A stretch of DNA of 10,697 nt, taken from NCBI GenBank assembly GCA_002480735.1, contig DLCS01000087.1:1-10697 (forward strand). The letters are read 5' to 3'. Source of the DNA: Bacillaceae bacterium UBA7792 (GTDB lineage: Bacteria; Bacillota; Bacilli; Bacillales; Cytobacillaceae). Positions 1 to 6,861 of the stretch are shown here, one piece after another; position 1 is the first letter of the stretch, and each line of letters starts with the position of its first letter. The translations under genes were made by a program, and so were the position numbers. The notes below the pieces were generated by a model. The model was not told the DNA's origin. It saw only the letters and a program-made list of their open reading frames with translations, and did no database searches.

Positions 1-462
1 CGCTCTGGGCGATTAGGGACGATGGGATTTGGACTTCCTGCAGCCATTGGTGCACAGTTAGCTGCACCTGATTCAACGGTGGTCTCTTTAGTTGGAGACG
101 GCGGCTTTCAAATGACACTTCAAGAACTAATTTTATTGAAAGAATGGAATTTACCAGTAAAAATCATCATTATGAATAACGGATCTCTCGGCATGGTCCG
201 TCAGTGGCAAGAAACCTTTTATGAAAAAAGATACTCGCAATCTATCTTATCTTTGCAACCAGATTTCGTTAAACTTGCAGAATCCTATGGCATAAAAGCT
301 TGTAGGGTAAGCACGAAGGAGGAAGTGGAACGGACATTTCAAGAAGTATTGACAGACCGGGAGCCAGTTCTTATTGATTGTTGCGTGGATCCTAATGAAA
401 ATGTCTATCCAATGGTAGCGCCAGGGAAAGGTTTACATGAAATGCTTGGGGTGAAACGATGA
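1..462 (+). CDS. ilvB: Acetolactate synthase large subunit, C-terminal part (5' end outside window)
   Basis: This is the last 153 residues of a thiamine-diphosphate (TPP) enzyme that condenses two pyruvates to 2-acetolactate, or pyruvate with 2-ketobutyrate, in valine, leucine and isoleucine synthesis. The frame is open from base 1, so the gene starts upstream. The visible part opens with the conserved [15 protein letters not shown] stretch. It then has the TPP/magnesium motif, GDGGF at visible residues 32-36 and the paired Asn at about 59-60 in [13 protein letters not shown]. The C-terminus ([12 protein letters not shown]) looks complete. An Arg stands in SGRLGTMG where family members I remember have Gly. 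The stop overlaps the ilvN start by four bases (ATGA), which implies translational coupling. The ACT-type partner directly downstream makes acetolactate synthase far more likely than pyruvate oxidase or another TPP relative. Whether this is the main biosynthetic copy or a second isozyme cannot be told from here. Confidence 0.95.
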   Translation, partial: RSGRLGTMGFGLPAAIGAQLAAPDSTVVSLVGDGGFQMTLQELILLKEWNLPVKIIIMNNGSLGMVRQWQETFYEKRYSQSILSLQPDFVKLAESYGIKACRVSTKEEVERTFQEVLTDREPVLIDCCVDPNENVYPMVAPGKGLHEMLGVKR

Positions 463-749
463 AAAAGAAGATGATCACGGCATTAATCCATAACCAAAAT
501 GGAGTATTAACTCGTCTCATGGGTTTATTTACGAAGCATCAGTTCCAAATTGAAAGCCTTTCAGTTGTATGCACAAAAGTGAAAGGGGTTTCAAAAATGT
601 CCGTAACAATAAAGGACGTGGATGAGCATAAGTTTTTGCAGCTGGTGAAGCAAATAAATAAACAAATTGATGTCCTTTATGTAACAGATGGGGCTAACCA
701 AAATGTTGTTGCTGAAGAGTTAGCTTCGATTAAGAAGCTACTATGTTGA
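459..749 (+). CDS. ilvN: Acetolactate synthase small (regulatory) subunit, short single-ACT form
   Basis: This is the regulatory partner of the large subunit. In this family it activates the catalytic subunit and usually gives valine feedback sensitivity. The 96 residues form a single ACT domain: an N-terminal strand ([20 protein letters not shown]), the conserved IESLSV segment at about residues 31-36, and a C-terminal part ([14 protein letters not shown]) typical of IlvN/IlvH. Bacillus-type IlvH proteins are usually about 160-175 residues with a second C-terminal domain. This one has about the length of enterobacterial IlvN. I read the bases after the TGA stop and saw no second-domain sequence in any frame, so it looks naturally short rather than frameshifted. 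The ATG start lies in the ATGA overlap with ilvB. No ilvC follows, and a hairpin terminator lies about 125 bases downstream. Confidence 0.9.
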   Translation: MKKKMITALIHNQNGVLTRLMGLFTKHQFQIESLSVVCTKVKGVSKMSVTIKDVDEHKFLQLVKQINKQIDVLYVTDGANQNVVAEELASIKKLLC

Positions 750-873
750 TTTATATATGAACTCTACTCGAACAAAACGTAATAAAGCACCTAACCCTAC
801 GAAAATTTTGTACCAATGTATGGTTAGAGTACTTAATTAAGACTTAAAATGCGAAGAAAATAATAAAAATGAT

Positions 874-928
874 GAGAGCAAATTTCTCTCCATGAAAGAT
901 GGGGAGAAGATTGCTCTCAAATTTTTTT
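874..928 (+). terminator. Rho-independent terminator after ilvBN, probably bidirectional
   Basis: An eight-base perfect outer stem (GAGAGCAA at 874-881, TTGCTCTC at 911-918) encloses a second paired segment, TTCTCTCC against GGGGAGAA. The stem is followed on the plus strand by AAATTTTTTT (919-928). On the minus strand the same hairpin is followed by ATCATTTTTATTATTTT. It can therefore end transcripts from ilvBN and from whatever minus-strand gene once lay at 917-1070, whose last stop codon touches the stem. Confidence 0.75.
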
Positions 929-1070
929 ATGAGCATCGATTTTATAAGTATTCGCCAGATTAACGAACAGTCAGAGACCCTCACGAGGAAGCCACTGAAA
1001 TTCTTTGTCATACATCCACTTTTCCACTTTTTCTCCCTTACTTTCCATAAACAATATCGAGTACAAATCC
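917..1070 (-). pseudogene. Decayed minus-strand gene fragment, unidentified
   Basis: Read on the minus strand, three stretches look like real protein but lie in broken frames. GFVLDIVYGK (1070-1041) ends at TAA. In another frame a GTG at 1025-1027, preceded by an AAGGGAG ribosome-binding-like sequence, opens EKWMYDKEFQWLPREGL, which ends at TGA (971-973). The same frame continues as LFVNLANTYKIDAHKKI to a stop at 917-919, which abuts the terminator stem. The composition (aromatic residues, charged turns, natural-looking helices) and the adjoining terminator suggest the 3' end of a gene with one frameshift and one nonsense mutation. I do not recognise the family. Chance coding potential in a spacer is the main alternative. 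Confidence 0.3.
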
Positions 1071-1167
1071 TATGCTTCATCCTGTAAGCTCCTAAATTAC
1101 TTTTTATATACTTCCATTTTGAATATTTTTAGGGAATATAAGGTAATTTAAATACATACGTGAAGCT

Positions 1168-1175
1168 GGAGGAGG
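1168..1175 (+). promoter_or_regulatory. Ribosome binding site that sets the ger A-subunit start
   Basis: GGAGGAGG lies eight bases before the GTG at 1184. An upstream in-frame GTG at 1160 would place this site inside the coding region and has no comparable site of its own. This is why 1184 was preferred. Confidence 0.8.
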
Positions 1176-1183
1176 AAATTGAG

Positions 1184-2746
1184 GTGATACGAATCAGGAG
1201 ACGCCCTTCAAAGAAAAAAGCCAAAGGACATTTTAGAGCGGCACAACAAAATCCATCACACAACACCCTGTTATCGAAAAATCTGGAAGAAAATACACAA
1301 TTTTTCTCTTCTCTATACGAGGAAAGTTCAGATGTGGTTTTTCGTTCTTTTGTTGTTGGTAAGAAAGGCGCCACCATTATTTATATAGAAGGATTAAGTG
1401 ATACTCAAAAGCTAGACGAACAGGTGCTTGAAACATTATTAGATAAAAATGAGTTTGATGAAACAGATTTCCTTCTTTCTATAAAAAATCGTTTACCGAT
1501 TTCAAATATAAAAAAAATTTCTACGTTCTCAACCTGTATTGATTCAATTGCTAATGGAAGCCCCGTTTTACTAATTGATGGGTTTGAAGAGGCCTTTTCA
1601 CTAGGTTTAGTGAAATTTGAGAAGCGCTCGATTGAAGAGCCTCAGGCTGAAGGTTCCATTCGAGGTCCAAGAGAAGGGTTTACTGAATCTCTTGGTGTTA
1701 ATACATCTTTATTGCGTCGGATTATTAAAGACCCTGCACTGAAAATGAAAACCGTACATGTCGGCAAATATACGAAAACCAAGGTTGTAATTTCTTACAT
1801 TAAGGGACTAGTAGATAAAACATTAATTGAGGAAATCGAAAATCGTCTTAATCGTATTCAGATTGACGGGGTATTAGAAAGTGGGTACATTGAACAGTTC
1901 ATTGAGGATAACCCCTACTCTCCCTTTCCACAGTTATTATATACGGAGCGTCCTGATGTGGTATGCGCAAATTTATTAGAGGGTAGAGCCGTTTTAATGA
2001 TTGACGGGACACCTTTTTCCTTGGTGGCGCCAGTAAGTTTTTTTAGTCTATTTCAATCTCAGGAGGACTATTATGAGCGGTTTTGGATGGGGACCTTCGT
2101 CCGCACTCTCCGGTTCCTTTTCTTAGCGGTATCCTTATTTCTCCCATCTGTATATGTGGCTATTACAACGTTCCATCAGGAAATGGTTCCAACAGACCTG
2201 CTATTAAGTCTTGCTTCGTCTAGAGAAGGCGTCCCCTTCCCTGCCATTGTGGAAGCTATTATGATGGAAATTGCCTTTGAAGCTTTGCGGGAGGCTGGAA
2301 TACGTCTTCCTAAACAAGTGGGTTCTGCGGTCAGCATTGTTGGTGCGCTCGTCATTGGACAAGCAGCTGTTCAGGCAGGGATTGTTTCTGCACCTATGAT
2401 TATCATTGTAAGTATCACAGGGATTGCTTCATTTATGGTCCCCCGTTATTCGATAGGCCTTGCCATTCGAATGTTAAGGTTCCCTATCATTATCCTAGCA
2501 GGCTTTTTAGGGTTAGTCGGTGTGATGCTTGCATTAATCCTGATCATTATCCATTTATCAACGCTGAGATCATTTGGGACCCCTTACTTGGGTCCAATAT
2601 CCACACAACAAAAAAATTGGATGCAAGACACGTTCATTCGTTCTCCTTTATGGAAGATGAACACACGTCCTCGTTTGACAGGAGAATATAATGCTGTAAG
2701 ACAAGGTGCAAATTTAAAGCCTGGTCCTAACAAGAGCGGTGAATAA
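1184..2746 (+). CDS. Spore germination receptor subunit A (GerAA/GerKA/GerBA family)
   Basis: This is the A subunit of a GerA-type nutrient germinant receptor, which sits in the inner membrane of dormant spores and starts germination when amino acids or sugars bind. It has 520 residues from the GTG at 1184, a normal family length. A basic, hydrophilic N-terminal segment leads into a soluble region of about 300 residues, with RGPREGF at about 160-166 and an ERPDVVCANLLEGRAVLMIDG stretch typical of the family (about 255-275). A membrane region follows, with segments near 305-328, 380-425 and 435-458. The strongly conserved block SREGVPFPAIVEAIMMEIAF falls at about 346-365, then REAGIRLPKQVGSA and IVGALVIGQAAVQAGIVSAP. 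The C-terminal tail is short and hydrophilic. It is the first gene of a four-gene operon, and the B subunit starts 24 bases after its stop. Family identity is certain. Which germinant it answers, and which named paralogue it is, cannot be read from the sequence. Confidence 0.95.
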   Translation: MIRIRRRPSKKKAKGHFRAAQQNPSHNTLLSKNLEENTQFFSSLYEESSDVVFRSFVVGKKGATIIYIEGLSDTQKLDEQVLETLLDKNEFDETDFLLSIKNRLPISNIKKISTFSTCIDSIANGSPVLLIDGFEEAFSLGLVKFEKRSIEEPQAEGSIRGPREGFTESLGVNTSLLRRIIKDPALKMKTVHVGKYTKTKVVISYIKGLVDKTLIEEIENRLNRIQIDGVLESGYIEQFIEDNPYSPFPQLLYTERPDVVCANLLEGRAVLMIDGTPFSLVAPVSFFSLFQSQEDYYERFWMGTFVRTLRFLFLAVSLFLPSVYVAITTFHQEMVPTDLLLSLASSREGVPFPAIVEAIMMEIAFEALREAGIRLPKQVGSAVSIVGALVIGQAAVQAGIVSAPMIIIVSITGIASFMVPRYSIGLAIRMLRFPIIILAGFLGLVGVMLALILIIIHLSTLRSFGTPYLGPISTQQKNWMQDTFIRSPLWKMNTRPRLTGEYNAVRQGANLKPGPNKSGE

Positions 2747-2770
2747 GGCAAGAATGGAGGTGAAATTGAC

Positions 2771-3862
2771 GTGCTTGAAAAAGGAAAGATATCGACTCTG
2801 CAGATGGAATTCATGATTATTCCGGCGATTATTGCTACAGGTGTGCTTTCCATCCCTTCCATATCTGGAAAATATGCTCGTCACGACATGTGGATGACGC
2901 CAATCGTAGGCTCTATAATCGGTTTTATAACAGTATATATTGTTTGGAAGCTCCATCAATTGTTTCCGAAGTTAACCCCCTTCCAATATAGTGAAAAAAT
3001 CCTTGGGAAAGTAGTTGGAAGAATATTTAGTCTCTTTCTTATTTTCTTTTTTCTCCATGATACAGGGATAGTCATCAGGCAGTATTCTGATTTTATCACC
3101 AGTAATGTCATGCGCGAAACACCTAGCGTTGTATTCTCCATCAGCATCACTTTTGTAAGTGCACTGGCGGTGCGTGGCGGGATAGAAGTGATTGCAAGAT
3201 CGGCCGTTATTTGCACCACCATATTCCTGTGTGTGTCCTTGGTACTTCTTCTTTTAATAAAGGATGTTGAAGTTAGCTACATGCTTCCTATTCTAGAGGA
3301 CGGGCTTCTCCCTGTAATGAAGGGAGCATTGGTACATACTGCATGGTTCAGTGAATTTTTCCTTTTAGCATTTATTTATCCTTTTATCAATACCCGAGGA
3401 AAGGGTCTTAAGTCAGGGATGAAAGCGTCTTTGTATGTTATGCTTCTTCTTTTGTATTTTCATTTATTTGTACTTACCATTTTAGAGGTTTCAGCTGTTA
3501 ATCAATTATATCCTGTACACTCAATCATCCGTTCCATTTCTGTGTTTGGGTTTTTCGAAAACTTTGAAATTATCATTACCGCTTCCTGGGTTCTCGGAAA
3601 TTTCATTAAGGTATCCGTCTTTTTATATGTAGCTAATTTGGGGATAGCGCAACTATTTGGACTTTCAAATTACCAAATTACTGTGTTTCCATTAAGTCTG
3701 CTCTTGGTTTTATTGAGTTATTGGGATATCCCAAACATTGTAGGGCTAGTAGACTTTTTGACAAAAATTCAACCATTTTATTTCATCCTTGTTCAGACCG
3801 TTTTCCCCCTATTCTTACTAATCATTGCTTTCGCACGTAGGAAAAGGAGTGAGAGCCGTTGA
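2771..3862 (+). CDS. Spore germination receptor subunit B (GerAB family, APC-type membrane protein)
   Basis: This is the integral membrane B subunit of the same receptor. The family has the amino acid/polyamine/organocation transporter fold and is thought to hold the germinant-binding pocket. The 363 residues contain about ten hydrophobic segments, near 8-30, 40-62, 80-103, 117-140, 145-165, 185-205, 220-242, 268-292, 305-322 and 337-355. The first includes ATGVLSIPS, the small-residue break expected in TM1 of this fold. The GTG start at 2771 is preceded by GGAGGTGA seven bases upstream. The last codons end in a basic tail (RRKRSESR), and the stop overlaps the TTG start of the C gene (TTGA). 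Its place between A and C genes confirms the assignment. Confidence 0.94.
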   Translation: MLEKGKISTLQMEFMIIPAIIATGVLSIPSISGKYARHDMWMTPIVGSIIGFITVYIVWKLHQLFPKLTPFQYSEKILGKVVGRIFSLFLIFFFLHDTGIVIRQYSDFITSNVMRETPSVVFSISITFVSALAVRGGIEVIARSAVICTTIFLCVSLVLLLLIKDVEVSYMLPILEDGLLPVMKGALVHTAWFSEFFLLAFIYPFINTRGKGLKSGMKASLYVMLLLLYFHLFVLTILEVSAVNQLYPVHSIIRSISVFGFFENFEIIITASWVLGNFIKVSVFLYVANLGIAQLFGLSNYQITVFPLSLLLVLLSYWDIPNIVGLVDFLTKIQPFYFILVQTVFPLFLLIIAFARRKRSESR

Positions 3863-5034
3863 AAAAGAGTATTCTTGTCATGTTGTGCTGTTGTTATCTA
3901 ACTCTTACTGGTTGCTGGGATCGGGTAGAGATGCAGGATCTCGCAATTATTACGGCGGCAGCGATCGACCGATTGGAGGATGGAAAAACAAGAATTTCAG
4001 TCCAGCTATTTATCCCCCGTGCTATTACGAGCGGAGAAACTGGTGAGGATCCAAGCTTAGGATCCACTTTTGTTCGTGAAGCAACGGGAGAGAATCTAGC
4101 AAACGCTATTTCGATGTTACAAATGAATGTACCGAGGAAATTGTTTTGGGGCCAATGTAAAGTATTTATTTTTGGAATTGAACTGGCCAAAAATGGGATA
4201 CGTAAGCAAATAGACTATTTGATCCGCCATCCAGGACCGAGGGATAATTCGTTTCTATATGTTAGTGAAGATGAGGCAAAGGAACTTTTGACATTAGTTC
4301 CACCATTAGAAAGATATTCAGGAGAGGCACTGAAAAAATTAACACAAGAAGAAAAGGGAATGGGTTCTACATTAAGAGATGTCGATAAGGCCTTAATGGG
4401 GGAAAGTGAAAGTGTTTCTATTCCCTATATACAAATGTTGGTATCAAAAGAACCTACAAGGAAATTACATGAAACGATACCTGTTATTGAGGGGATGGCT
4501 ATTTTTAAAAAAGAGCAAATGATCGGAGTGTTAAACAAAAAGGAAACTCGAGGCTTATTGTGGTTAAAGGACGATATGAAAAGAAGCACCATATCCATTA
4601 AGTTAAAAGATGGAGACGGAGAAATTTCGATGACACCGACGTCAGGAAAGAGCAAATTTAGCCCCGAAATCAAAGAACATCGCTGGATTATGAACCTTAA
4701 CATTACTATAGAAGGAGATATTGTTCAGAACGAAACACATTTAGATCCCATGGATAAGGATGTGTTGCTTAAAATTGAGAAAGAATACGAAACAGCTTTA
4801 AAAGAAAGAGTCGCCCAAACAATCGAAAAGCTCCAACAGAAGTTCAATGCAGATGTCATGAATTTTGGAAGGAGATTTCATCAAATCTACCCGAATGAAT
4901 GGAGTAAAGTAAAGGATAGATGGGATGAAAAATTCCCAGAGGTTGAAGTCAAAATTATGGTTACTGCGAAGGTAAGGAGACATGGCTACATTGGTCCTCC
5001 CGCTGCGCTTCCAAGAGACGAGGTGAAGGAATAA
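3859..5034 (+). CDS. Spore germination receptor subunit C (GerAC family lipoprotein)
   Basis: This is the lipid-anchored C subunit of the receptor, on the outer face of the spore inner membrane. The 391-residue precursor starts MKKSILVMLCCCYLTLTGC, a short signal peptide with the lipobox LTGC at residues 16-19, so Cys19 should be diacylated by Lgt. The next residues (WDRVEMQDLAI) are the family hallmark after the lipid Cys. The rest is hydrophilic and alternating, matching the Ger(x)C domains, and ends in KVRRHGYIGPPAALPRDE. The start is TTG at 3859, supported by AAAAGGAG nine bases upstream, and it overlaps the B-gene stop. The stop shares one base with the start of the next small gene (TAATG). 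An unusual run of three Cys (10-12) lies within the signal peptide and should be removed on processing. Confidence 0.94.
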   Translation: MKKSILVMLCCCYLTLTGCWDRVEMQDLAIITAAAIDRLEDGKTRISVQLFIPRAITSGETGEDPSLGSTFVREATGENLANAISMLQMNVPRKLFWGQCKVFIFGIELAKNGIRKQIDYLIRHPGPRDNSFLYVSEDEAKELLTLVPPLERYSGEALKKLTQEEKGMGSTLRDVDKALMGESESVSIPYIQMLVSKEPTRKLHETIPVIEGMAIFKKEQMIGVLNKKETRGLLWLKDDMKRSTISIKLKDGDGEISMTPTSGKSKFSPEIKEHRWIMNLNITIEGDIVQNETHLDPMDKDVLLKIEKEYETALKERVAQTIEKLQQKFNADVMNFGRRFHQIYPNEWSKVKDRWDEKFPEVEVKIMVTAKVRRHGYIGPPAALPRDEVKE

Positions 5035-5258
5035 TGCTAGTAAATTGGAATACAATATTTGTTGTGCAAGTTCTTATTTGGCTAATTGTGTTATTCGAGT
5101 GGAAACGCCTCAAGAATGCCCCGAAGGCGGACAAAATTACATTTGTTACTATCCTGATATTGTCCGCCTTGCTGTCCTTTTTCCAACTTGATAACTTGCC
5201 AGGACCTATGACTTTTCTGGATTACATTTTTGGTCCATTAGGTAAAATAATGGAGTAA
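5034..5258 (+). CDS. Small two-helix membrane protein, D-type accessory gene of the germinant receptor operon
   Basis: This 74-residue protein has two hydrophobic helices (about 6-23 and 35-51) joined by a charged loop (EWKRLKNAPKADK) and a short amphipathic tail. Its ATG overlaps the C-gene TAA by one base, and GAGGTGAAGGA lies just upstream, so it is translated as part of the germination operon. Small 'D' genes coding for roughly 60-75-residue proteins with two membrane helices are known beside several Bacillus germinant receptor operons. They are reported to modulate receptor function. Length, topology and position all match. The assignment rests on these features, not on a recognised residue motif. 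Confidence 0.8.
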   Translation: MLVNWNTIFVVQVLIWLIVLFEWKRLKNAPKADKITFVTILILSALLSFFQLDNLPGPMTFLDYIFGPLGKIME

Positions 5259-5437
5259 AAGTAAGTCCCAGTCAAATGTGGCATATAATGTCACACTACC
5301 TCCTTGTAAGATACTAGAGTTGTTAGGAAAAAACTACATATTTTGTCATTAAGTTAGCGCCCTAAAGATTATACTTCAAGACGCAATCTTCTTATTTATG
5401 ATGAAACAATTCTAATCATTTGTGAAAAAACACAGCT
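5259..5437. other. Convergent spacer between the ger operon and minJ
   Basis: This 179-base spacer separates two converging genes. The only clear structure is a hairpin at 5277-5295 (TGTGGCAT against ATGTCACA, loop of three, one G-T pair), 18 bases after the D-gene stop. It has no T run after it on the plus strand, so it is a weak terminator candidate. I saw no other gene or convincing terminator for either operon. Confidence 0.4.
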
Positions 5438-6631
5438 TTAAACCGCTTCCGTCCCCCACTTTTTCTCCTTTTGTACAAAAAGGATGCCAAGCTCGTGGTG
5501 GTCCCCTTCATAGAGGGCTCTTTGCACGAAGCGAACTTGGCCATTCACATCAAGTACCTCTAGCTTGCAGTGAGCACGGTTCCGCTGCAAGGCCTCATAA
5601 AAGCCTTTTTCGTCGTGAATGGCTGTTCCGTTCACCTTTGTGATCATCTCTCCAACCTGTAAAGCCATTTTGCTAGCGGGCGATTCGGGCAGAATCCCCA
5701 GAATCATGAGCCCATTATTTCTTTTTGAGAAATAGAATGGTAGATTTTCATCGACAACCCGCTGTCTTAGGGAGAGAACTTCTCTACCAATTATAGCAAG
5801 AGCCACGACGGCAATGGACAAGATTGGGTACCAGTAGCAACCGATTGATAAAAGGGCTAGAAGAATTCCCAGTGCCACCACTCTTTTACCAGTTGTTTGA
5901 ACACTCTCTTTTGGCAGCATTCCTTGAATTTGCTGGTGGAATCCAATCGCAAACGGGACGAGCAATATAGAATAGGATTCGGCTCCTATGTTGATAACCG
6001 GCCACCATTCAAACGGAGGCTGTAAGGCGGTACCAGGTACAAATAGAAATACTGGAACAAGCCACAATCTTTTTACTTCATGAACCCCGACCTGCAGGCC
6101 TCTCTTACTTTTCATTAATTTAGGAGACGTTCCTTTCTTCCCATTTAAAATGATGAGAAGTCCCTCTCCAATCAGTAGCAGTGTTAGCAAAACTGCAATG
6201 GACGGATAAATTTTTTCATCTAATTCTGCAAACGAATTTTGAAAGAATGGTACATTCCACTTTTCCTTACCAGCAAAGATAGTGAGGAAAAAAGCAAGGC
6301 CGACCGTAAAGACAGGTGATAGAAGACGAAGCTTCGTTGTCAAACTCAATAGTAGCGTAAGGGCCGCTATGAAAAAAATGGTGGCAAAGGGAACCGCAAT
6401 CCCTAAACCGAAGGTAAAGATTGAGATTCCAACTCCGACAATCATTCCCACCGGGAGGAGCTGCCTCAATTCGAAGTAAGCATTCTCCGCACGAATACTG
6501 AAGTTTTTCCGCTCCCTCTTAACCCTTGAAACGCCTAATACAGCTGCCACGAAAAAGCTAAAATAAAATACTGGATGAAGGAACAGCTTGAGCGTACCCT
6601 TCAGAAACTCTATCAACCAATCTAGCCCCAC
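5438..6631 (-). CDS. minJ: MinJ, division-site topology protein with C-terminal PDZ domain
   Basis: MinJ bridges the curvature sensor DivIVA and the division inhibitor MinCD at septa and poles, and in B. subtilis it also affects swarming. The 397 residues have about eight membrane segments (near 11-33, 59-80, 83-98, 104-119, 143-163, 189-200, 218-235 and 250-282). A cytoplasmic PDZ domain follows at about 300-375, with the carboxylate-binding-loop-like LMILGILPESPASKMAL and the core GEMITKVNGTAIHDEKGFYEAL. The tail EGDHHELGILFV agrees with the family as I remember it. The chosen GTG at 6631-6629 has AGGTGG five bases upstream. An in-frame GTG three codons earlier (6640) would leave only three bases after its AAAGG. 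The usual Bacillus length, about 397 residues, also fits 6631. The lipoprotein gene upstream ends at its own hairpin, so minJ is probably transcribed alone. The S41 protease gene ctpB, its neighbour in B. subtilis, is not seen here. Confidence 0.88.
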   Translation of the reverse strand: MGLDWLIEFLKGTLKLFLHPVFYFSFFVAAVLGVSRVKRERKNFSIRAENAYFELRQLLPVGMIVGVGISIFTFGLGIAVPFATIFFIAALTLLLSLTTKLRLLSPVFTVGLAFFLTIFAGKEKWNVPFFQNSFAELDEKIYPSIAVLLTLLLIGEGLLIILNGKKGTSPKLMKSKRGLQVGVHEVKRLWLVPVFLFVPGTALQPPFEWWPVINIGAESYSILLVPFAIGFHQQIQGMLPKESVQTTGKRVVALGILLALLSIGCYWYPILSIAVVALAIIGREVLSLRQRVVDENLPFYFSKRNNGLMILGILPESPASKMALQVGEMITKVNGTAIHDEKGFYEALQRNRAHCKLEVLDVNGQVRFVQRALYEGDHHELGILFVQKEKKWGTEAV

Positions 6632-6718
6632 ATCTGCCACCTACCTTTTATCATAAATCAATAGGGTGAAACTCTCATCTGTCCACCCCAGAAGGACAAA
6701 TCCAACAAAAAGTCCACC

Positions 6719-6737
6719 GGCGGTACCTGGTACCACC
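6719..6737 (-). other. Palindromic hairpin in the minJ leader
   Basis: On the minus strand GGTGGTA pairs with TACCGCC (one G-T pair) around the loop CCAGG, about 90 bases upstream of minJ. The core reads GGTACC twice. An overlapping alternative pairing exists between CCGCC and the next GGTGG. A TTTTT run follows shortly after on the minus strand, and TTTATTTT follows on the plus strand. This could be an attenuator, a relic terminator or chance. No promoter could be placed confidently in this leader. Confidence 0.35.
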
Positions 6738-6811
6738 TTTATTTTACCAAATGTTAGGCAGTAAGGGCAGAGGAAAATGCATGTACTTAGGAAATAGTCT
6801 ATTAGAATGAG

Positions 6812-6846
6812 CGAAGCTAGCAATTTAGTAGGAATTGCTAGCTTCG
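6812..6846 (-). terminator. Perfect 14-bp hairpin after the transglutaminase-like lipoprotein gene
   Basis: CGAAGCTAGCAATT (6812-6825) and AATTGCTAGCTTCG (6833-6846) are exact inverted copies with a seven-base loop. The hairpin begins 15 bases after the stop codon of the 6862-8550 gene. The following minus-strand bases (CTCATTCTAATAG) are only mildly T-rich, so this is a strong stem with a weak tail. It separates the lipoprotein gene from minJ. Confidence 0.6.
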
Positions 6847-6861
6847 AATATAAGGATCTTG

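Larger units (their letters stand above)
750..1183. other. 434-base spacer between ilvN and the ger operon
   Basis: The spacer contains the bidirectional-looking hairpin at 874-928 and a probable decayed minus-strand gene at 917-1070. Its right end must also hold the promoter of the germination operon. A TGAATA at 1120-1125 resembles the -35 element of forespore sigma-G promoters, but no good CATACTA-type -10 sits 17-18 bases downstream. CATACGT at 1155-1161 resembles such a -10, but it would start transcription inside the ribosome binding site. I therefore do not call a promoter. Confidence 0.5.

Noticed and set aside
971..973. TGA as a selenocysteine codon in the 917-1027 minus-strand frame
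   Set aside because: There is no known selenoprotein motif. A frame change lies just upstream as well, so decay is the simpler reading.
844..1080. A continuous 78-codon minus-strand frame starting MKHRICTRY
   Set aside because: The frame runs through the terminator hairpin and has implausible composition. The protein-like stretches here lie in the other two minus frames, so this is more likely a shadow of the decayed gene.
1155..1161. CATACGT as a sigma-G -10 element for the ger operon
   Set aside because: Transcription would start within the ribosome binding site, and the -35 spacing is 16 bases rather than 17-18.
6715..6745. Resemblance of GGTGGTACC in the minJ leader to the T-box antiterminator core
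   Set aside because: The T-box core continues as ACCGCG. Here it is interrupted by AGGT, no stem I specifier region is visible upstream, and minJ is not an amino-acid-responsive gene.
6641..6823. A 60-codon hydrophobic minus-strand frame ending directly before minJ
   Set aside because: Its only start is a TTG inside the 14-bp terminator hairpin, and it lacks a ribosome binding site. Hydrophobicity alone is common in T-rich leader sequence, so I did not call it a gene.
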